Of a stretch of DNA of 10,122 nt, positions 6,923-10,122 are shown in pieces. Numbering within the stretch: position 1 is the stretch's first letter; the number at the start of each line of letters is the position of its first letter. Source of the DNA: a bacterium. Its GTDB lineage: Bacteria > Caldisericota > Caldisericia > B22-G15. The notes beneath the pieces are model-generated. The model was not told the origin of the DNA. It made no database searches and saw only the letters and a list, made by a program, of their open reading frames with translations. Location of the stretch: the NCBI GenBank assembly GCA_012517755.1, contig JAAYUH010000146.1, forward strand, positions 1 to 10,122, given 5' to 3'. Both the position numbers and the translations under genes were made by a program.

Positions 6923-7042
6923 AATTACTAAAAATTAAACACTATAAATATAAATTAAAAGCTCTATTTCTTTAACATTTATAATATACCTTAATATTAT
7001 TAATTCTAAGTATAGGGAAAATCCTACAAATTCTTAGTAATT
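6923..7042. promoter_or_regulatory. Candidate regulator-binding region upstream of the transporter gene
   Basis: The 222-bp gap holds a repeated motif: AATTCTAAGTA at 7002-7012, AATTCTTAGTAATT at 7029-7042, and a reversed near-copy at 6923-6936 (one mismatch over 14). Between the first two lies TAGGGAAAATCCTA (7013-7026), with TAGG/CCTA arms. CTAAG (7006-7010) and CTTAG (7033-7037) form a wider inverted pair around it. NarL-type regulators bind such inverted sites, but the DNA is AT-rich and chance matches are possible. No clear -35/-10 pair for the transporter was found. Confidence 0.3.
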
Positions 7043-7134
7043 CTCTTATAGACTCACCTTTAATTCGCCAATAAAATAAATAATAAAAGATATTATTAAC
7101 ATTTAAAATTTTTTGTGATAAAAAGGAGGATTGT

Positions 7135-8637
7135 ATGGAAGAAGATGTAAAAGTAGTAGAACATCCAAATGGACAAGTTGAACTTTCATCATCACTTCCA
7201 GTTTCTAAATGGTCGAATCCTGATATAGAACCAGTTCCAGTTAAAAAAAGAACATGGGGTATTTATGCAATGATGGCTTTGTGGGCGGGAATAGTTATTT
7301 GTATTCCAACTTGGATGCTTGCTGGTGGTTTTATTGCTGCGGGAATGAATGTTGGACAAGCGATTTCTTTAATAGTTTTTGGACAGATTATAATGTTTTT
7401 TGGTCTAATTGGTAACGCATATGCTGGAACAAAATATGGTATATCATTTCCTGTTTTTTGTAGAGCCTCTTTTGGATTGAAGGGGTCTAATTATCCAGGA
7501 CTAATTAGAGCACTTATAGGTTTTGGGTGGTTTGGTATTCAAAATTGGCTTGGCGGTTCAGCTTTTAGTATGGCATTAGGCTTAATTTTTCCTAAATGGG
7601 CTGCTTGGGATGCAGCAACTACTATAACTGAGGGTTTCTGGATAACAGGTCTTTCTGGTGGTAAATTAATTGGAATGATAATAGTTTTAGTATTAAGTTT
7701 GATAATTGCTTATTCAAAAAGTGAAGGAATTAGAATATTTGCACAAATAACAGTACCTATAATGATCTTGATTGCTTTAGGTTTTTTTATTTGGACTGTT
7801 TCGAAAGTAGGAATTAGTGCAATGTGGGTTTCAGAAGGACTTCCAACTTATGATTTTTTAAAGGTTAGTCCAATATTTATTACAGGTATGATAGGATACT
7901 GGTTGGCTATGGCAGTTAGTATTCCTGATTTTTCAAGATATGCGAAAGGACAAAAAGAGCAAATTTCAGGACAATTTTTAGGATTGATTGTAATAATGGC
8001 AATTTTTTCTTTATTAGGAGTTATGGTTGCACAAGGTACGATAACAATTTTTGGAAGAGCTGTTTGGGATATGATAGAATTAGCAGGCCTCATAGCTACT
8101 GGTACTGGAACAATTGGTTCAGTGTTAATTATCTTAGCTTTTGTTTTTGTAATTATGGCTACCCTTTCTACAAATGTTGCAGCAAATATGGTAGCACCTC
8201 TTAATGTTTTTATAAATTTATCACCAAAATATCTAAATTTTAGGAATGCTGCGGTTATTTTTAGTATAATTAGCGTTTTAATTGCACCCTGGTATATATT
8301 ATCCTCTTATGAAACCTATATTTATAATTGGCTAAATGCTATTGGAGCAACACTTGGTGGTGTTTTGGGAATACAGATTATAGATTTTTGGGTTATTAGG
8401 AAAGGGAAATTAAAATTATTAGATTTATATAAGGAAGGAGGAGAATATTGGTATAAAAATGGTATAAATCCTGCGGCATTTATAGCACTAACTGTAGCAA
8501 TAATAATTACACTGCCTGCACAGTTTATCAAATCTCTTTATATTATTCAAAGTTATTCTATCTTCATAAGTTTTATAATCGGAGCTGTTTTATATTACTT
8601 ATTGATGAAATTTTGGATAATGAAAGAAAAAGATTAA
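7135..8637 (+). CDS. NCS1-family nucleobase/hydantoin/allantoin-type permease
   Basis: A 500-residue membrane transporter of the nucleobase:cation symporter-1 family, which imports purines, pyrimidines, hydantoins, allantoin or thiamine with Na+ or H+. The family opening is present (SNPDIEPVPVKKRTWG, 27-42), followed by about twelve hydrophobic spans from residue 43 to 493. Landmarks include GFGWFGIQNWLGGSAF (129-144), which matches the substrate-site helix with conserved Gln and Trp in Mhp1-like transporters. Others are SIPDFSRYAKG (262-272), a STNVAANMVAP helix (345-355) and IIDFWVIRKGKL near the end. Length is normal for the family. AAGGAGG at 7123-7129 supports the ATG. The exact substrate cannot be read from the sequence. 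The downstream desulfidase-like gene, 43 bp away, suggests a sulfur-containing heterocycle such as a thiopyrimidine, which is inference. Confidence 0.92.
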   Translation: MEEDVKVVEHPNGQVELSSSLPVSKWSNPDIEPVPVKKRTWGIYAMMALWAGIVICIPTWMLAGGFIAAGMNVGQAISLIVFGQIIMFFGLIGNAYAGTKYGISFPVFCRASFGLKGSNYPGLIRALIGFGWFGIQNWLGGSAFSMALGLIFPKWAAWDAATTITEGFWITGLSGGKLIGMIIVLVLSLIIAYSKSEGIRIFAQITVPIMILIALGFFIWTVSKVGISAMWVSEGLPTYDFLKVSPIFITGMIGYWLAMAVSIPDFSRYAKGQKEQISGQFLGLIVIMAIFSLLGVMVAQGTITIFGRAVWDMIELAGLIATGTGTIGSVLIILAFVFVIMATLSTNVAANMVAPLNVFINLSPKYLNFRNAAVIFSIISVLIAPWYILSSYETYIYNWLNAIGATLGGVLGIQIIDFWVIRKGKLKLLDLYKEGGEYWYKNGINPAAFIALTVAIIITLPAQFIKSLYIIQSYSIFISFIIGAVLYYLLMKFWIMKEKD

Positions 8638-8680
8638 TATAACTTACTTTATTTAATAATTATTAAGAAAGGAGGTAGAA

Positions 8681-9256
8681 ATGTTAAAAAAAGATAAAAG
8701 AGAAAAAAAGGTTGCTTTGGTTTCACATTGTCTACTTAATCAAAACGCAAAAGTTAATGGCTTCGCCTTCTTCCCTGCAATGATAAATGAAATTATCGAT
8801 TCGCTAAGGAAACATAATTACGGAATTTTACAATTACCCTGTCCAGAAACTATTTATGCAGGAACTCGAAGATGGTGGTATGTTAGAGAACAATATGATA
8901 ATCCGGGCTATATAAATCTGTCAAGACAAATATTAAAACCAATAGTTGATCAAATAAAAGAATATCAAAATAATGGTTTTAAAGTAATTCTTATTGGTTT
9001 AGATGGAAGCCCTTCTTGTGGTGTTAGATGGTCAGGAAGCGATAATGAATGGGGCGGAAAACCAGAGATACCTGATGTTGAATATCCTGTAGTTAAAGAA
9101 AATGGTATTTTTATAAGAACCTTGATAGAAATGATTAAAGAAGCTAAACTCGATATACCTCCAATGATTGGTGCTGGTTTTGATATCCCTAATTTTAAAC
9201 TCGAGGATGTTATCAAAGAATTAGAAGATTTTCTTACTAAATGTGATAAGGAATGA
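8681..9256 (+). CDS. TudS-related putative Fe-S desulfidase (CD3072/DUF523-like)
   Basis: A 191-residue cytoplasmic protein resembling the DUF523/TudS group. Characterised TudS enzymes use a [4Fe-4S] cluster held by three cysteines to remove sulfur from thiouracil. The three expected motifs are present: VALVSHCLLNQN (Cys17), QLPCPE (Cys54) and GLDGSPSCGVRW (Cys113). The SHCLLNQN form is typical of the CD3072-type branch rather than classical TudS, and the function of that branch is not established. An internal segment with AGTRRWWYVREQYD lies between the second and third motifs. AAAGGAGGT at 8668-8676 supports the ATG. The gene sits 43 bp after the NCS1 permease in the same direction, with a strong hairpin after its stop, so the two probably form one transcript. 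Desulfuration of an imported compound is a plausible role but is inferred. Confidence 0.85.
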   Translation: MLKKDKREKKVALVSHCLLNQNAKVNGFAFFPAMINEIIDSLRKHNYGILQLPCPETIYAGTRRWWYVREQYDNPGYINLSRQILKPIVDQIKEYQNNGFKVILIGLDGSPSCGVRWSGSDNEWGGKPEIPDVEYPVVKENGIFIRTLIEMIKEAKLDIPPMIGAGFDIPNFKLEDVIKELEDFLTKCDKE

Positions 9257-9306
9257 TAGTAACAAATAAAAAAATTTAAAAATAGGAAATTTAAGATTGT
9301 TTTGCA

Positions 9307-9334
9307 AAGGGAGAGATCGATTAGTCTCTCCCTT
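9307..9334 (+). terminator. Hairpin terminator of the transporter-desulfidase unit
   Basis: AAGGGAGAGA (9307-9316) and TCTCTCCCTT (9325-9334) are a perfect 10-bp stem with an 8-base loop, 50 bases after the desulfidase stop codon. This is the most GC-rich hairpin in the window. The T-run (TTTTTT, 9345-9350) is ten bases beyond the stem rather than adjacent, so termination efficiency is uncertain. Confidence 0.65.
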
Positions 9335-9414
9335 AAAATTATTCTTTTTTGAAATTTTAAATAATTTTTGTTATAGATTTTAGGACAGGGAAAATATATT
9401 ATAATAATATAAAT

Positions 9415-9439
9415 ATATTATAAAAAGGGAGGTTAAAAT
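9415..9439 (+). promoter_or_regulatory. Leader of the RING-like gene, shared with the zinc-ribbon gene
   Basis: This 25-base stretch, from ATATTATAAAAAGGGAGG to the T of the ATG, matches the leader of the zinc-ribbon gene (4303-4280, minus strand), except for one extra G in the Shine-Dalgarno run. Upstream, AT-rich DNA at 9395-9413 contains several -10-like hexamers (TATAAT at 9400-9405). No single promoter can be chosen. Confidence 0.45.
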
Positions 9440-9608
9440 GCCAAAAAGAATTTGTGATTGTTGCGGTAAACAAAAAGAAGTGCAAGGTGGAAAAACATGT
9501 GAAAATGGTCACTTTATTTGTAAAGATTGTGTTTATAGCCAAGTTAGTTTTATGGGTTTTGGTCCTGTAATGAAAACTTGTCCTATTTGTGGGAAACCTT
9601 TAAAATAA
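9438..9608 (+). CDS. Small RING-like (C3HC4 pattern) zinc-finger protein
   Basis: A 56-residue protein beginning MPKRICDCCGK and ending PICGKPLK. Its metal ligands are spaced C6-x2-C9, C21-x3-H25, C28-x2-C31 and C48-x2-C51. This is the ordered C3HC4 pattern of RING fingers, which bind two zinc ions in a cross-brace. Cys8 is an extra cysteine. RING domains are mainly known as eukaryotic E3 ligases; here the resemblance is in spacing only, and a treble-clef or double zinc-ribbon fold is equally possible. GGGAGG at 9427-9432 lies five bases before the ATG. The leader is nearly the same as that of the zinc-ribbon gene 5 kb away. It may stand alone: a hairpin separates it from the desulfidase gene and YvrJ copy 2 faces it from the other strand. 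The coding call is strong; the function is unknown. Confidence 0.8.
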   Translation: MPKRICDCCGKQKEVQGGKTCENGHFICKDCVYSQVSFMGFGPVMKTCPICGKPLK

Positions 9609-9662
9609 TTAAAATTTATTATTTAATAAAATTGTATAAGAATATTCTGGATTATGAAAAAT

Positions 9663-9842
9663 TTAGTTATGGAAATTGGTTAATTTGAGGTTGAGTTCTT
9701 GTATAGCTTCTTTTAATTCTTGAATGGCATCTTTGAGTTTGTCAAGTTTTCCATTGGTTCTTAGAAGAAGAAAAGAGGCTACTACAATTGGGAAACCAAG
9801 TTGAGAGATATATTGAATGAGTTTATCAAGGTTAATCTCCAA
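9663..9842 (-). CDS. YvrJ-family small membrane protein, copy 2
   Basis: A 59-residue protein on the minus strand from TTG at 9842-9840 to TAA at 9665-9663, beginning MEINLDKLIQYISQ. It has the intact family motif LGFPIVVASFLLLRTNGKL, with one membrane span at about 15-28, then a charged amphipathic helix with the repeated heptad and the end NLKLTNFHN. GGAGGTGA at 9851-9858 supports the TTG start. It differs from copy 1 at a handful of residues; most changes are conservative, and the sequence around residue 16 keeps the Gly that copy 1 has lost. Silent and conservative substitutions between copies indicate that both have been maintained as coding sequence since duplication. Confidence 0.82.
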   Translation of the reverse strand: MEINLDKLIQYISQLGFPIVVASFLLLRTNGKLDKLKDAIQELKEAIQELNLKLTNFHN

Positions 9843-9862
9843 TTAAATTTTCACCTCCATAA
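9672..9862. repeat. Long direct repeat, copy 2 (contains YvrJ gene)
   Basis: This is the second copy of the roughly 190-base repeat at 4431-4620, in the same orientation. The pair could support homologous recombination removing or duplicating the 5.2 kb between them, although the scattered mismatches reduce the longest identical tract to about 54 bases. Confidence 0.9.
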
Positions 9863-9882
9863 TTCAGTTTAAAATTATCAAT

Positions 9883-9921
9883 AAAATGAGACAAAGGTGT
9901 CAGGCACCAAAGTCTCATTTT
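9883..9921. repeat. REP-like palindromic element with GGTGTCAGGCACC core, copy 2
   Basis: A symmetrical structure: AAAATGAGAC (9883-9892), AAA, GGTGTCAGGCACC (9896-9908), AAA, GTCTCATTTT (9912-9921). The outer arms pair over 10 bp, and the core adds a GGTG/CACC stem after a symmetric AAA/AAA internal loop. The segment 9884-9909 is identical to copy 1. It lies about 40-80 bases upstream of YvrJ copy 2 on the minus strand. Reading on the plus strand, the T-rich right arm also resembles a terminator. Confidence 0.75.
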
Positions 9922-10000
9922 TAACTCCAACCTGCTGTGATGAGTGTTTTATTCTCTTTTAATATTCTTATTTCTAAATTTTTTAACACTATCACATACA

Positions 10001-10058
10001 GGTCAGAGTTTTATTCTCTGGCCTGCTATGGGTTTGTCTTATCATTAGTAGGCCAGAG
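10001..10058. repeat. Nested inverted repeats with competing stems
   Basis: CTCTGGCCT (10016-10024) pairs perfectly with AGGCCAGAG (10050-10058), or, over eight bases with one G-T wobble, with GGTCAGAG (10001-10008). The two stems share the middle arm and so exclude each other. The segment 9923-10000 before it shows no feature beyond a GAGTGTTTTATTCTCT stretch resembling 10006-10019. Confidence 0.6.
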
Positions 10059-10065
10059 TGATTTC

Positions 10066-10122
10066 TATTCTATGGGAAAAATTTATTCTATGGGGGGAAT
10101 CTATTCTATGGGTAAGTTTTAT
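10066..10122. repeat. Tandem repeat, 18-bp period
   Basis: TATTCTATGGG occurs at 10066-10076, 10084-10094 and 10102-10112, exactly 18 bases apart, with variable seven-base spacers (AAAAATT, GGGAATC). The array reaches the right edge, so its full length is unknown. A related TATGGG at 10027-10032 lies in the adjoining inverted-repeat region. Confidence 0.75.

Noticed and set aside
6005..8531. Minus-strand open frames (about 70-100 codons) opposite the kinase, regulator and permease genes
   Set aside because: They are antisense shadows of well-supported genes, with no ribosome binding sites or recognisable motifs.
8965..9216. Minus-strand open frame opposite the TudS-like gene
   Set aside because: It is an antisense shadow of a gene with clear family motifs on the plus strand.
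9940..10122. Open plus-strand frame from ATG 9940 to the window edge (61 codons)
   Set aside because: There is no Shine-Dalgarno site, the composition is odd, and it spans inverted and tandem repeats. It is truncated, so it cannot be judged; kept only as part of a finding.
10066..10122. CRISPR array
   Set aside because: The repeat unit is 11 bases with 7-base spacers, far shorter than CRISPR repeats and spacers, and no cas gene is present.

Overview
The window is very AT-rich, with tight Shine-Dalgarno sites (AAAGGAGG, GGAGGTGA) in its right two thirds. Its gene families are typical of low-GC anaerobic bacteria: a YvrJ-type small protein, a CD3072-type TudS-like protein, a cytoplasmic PAS/HisKA_3 kinase and an NCS1 permease. 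A clostridial or Halanaerobiales-like Firmicute (or a neighbouring low-GC phylum) is the best guess. Nothing here fixes the species.

Left part (1-4279). The 5' part of acpS (holo-ACP synthase) runs off the left edge on the minus strand. Next come three genes that look like an accessory, possibly defence-related, island. One is a 656-aa protein with an N-terminal winged helix, a central PIN-like nuclease domain, a coiled coil and a C-terminal membrane hairpin (minus strand). Divergent from it is a 361-aa protein with a PD-(D/E)XK nuclease signature (plus strand). Convergent with that, and abutting it with no gap, is a 222-aa zinc-ribbon/helical (TPR-like) protein (minus strand). acpS and the two nuclease-like genes have no Shine-Dalgarno site. 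All three have a -10 box placed so that transcription would begin at, or within a few bases of, the start codon, so they look leaderless.

Middle (4280-5120). This stretch holds a short YvrJ-family gene on the minus strand, a palindromic GGTGTCAGGCACC element just upstream of it, and a frameshifted remnant of a transposase integrase core. A good sigma-A-type promoter for the next operon follows.

Right part (5121-9608). A cytoplasmic NarL-type two-component pair (kinase and regulator overlapping by 26 bp) is followed by an NCS1-family nucleobase/hydantoin-type transporter and a TudS-related putative Fe-S desulfidase. A strong hairpin follows them. Together they suggest sensing, uptake and desulfuration or salvage of a small heterocyclic compound, but that link is inference. 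A 56-aa protein with an exact RING-like C3HC4 metal-ligand pattern comes next. Its leader is nearly identical to that of the zinc-ribbon gene on the left.

Right edge (9609-10122). A second copy of the YvrJ gene with the same palindromic element lies in direct orientation 5.2 kb from the first, so the two copies bracket the two-component/transporter/desulfidase block. The last 120 bases hold nested inverted repeats and an 18-bp-period tandem repeat that continues out of the window.
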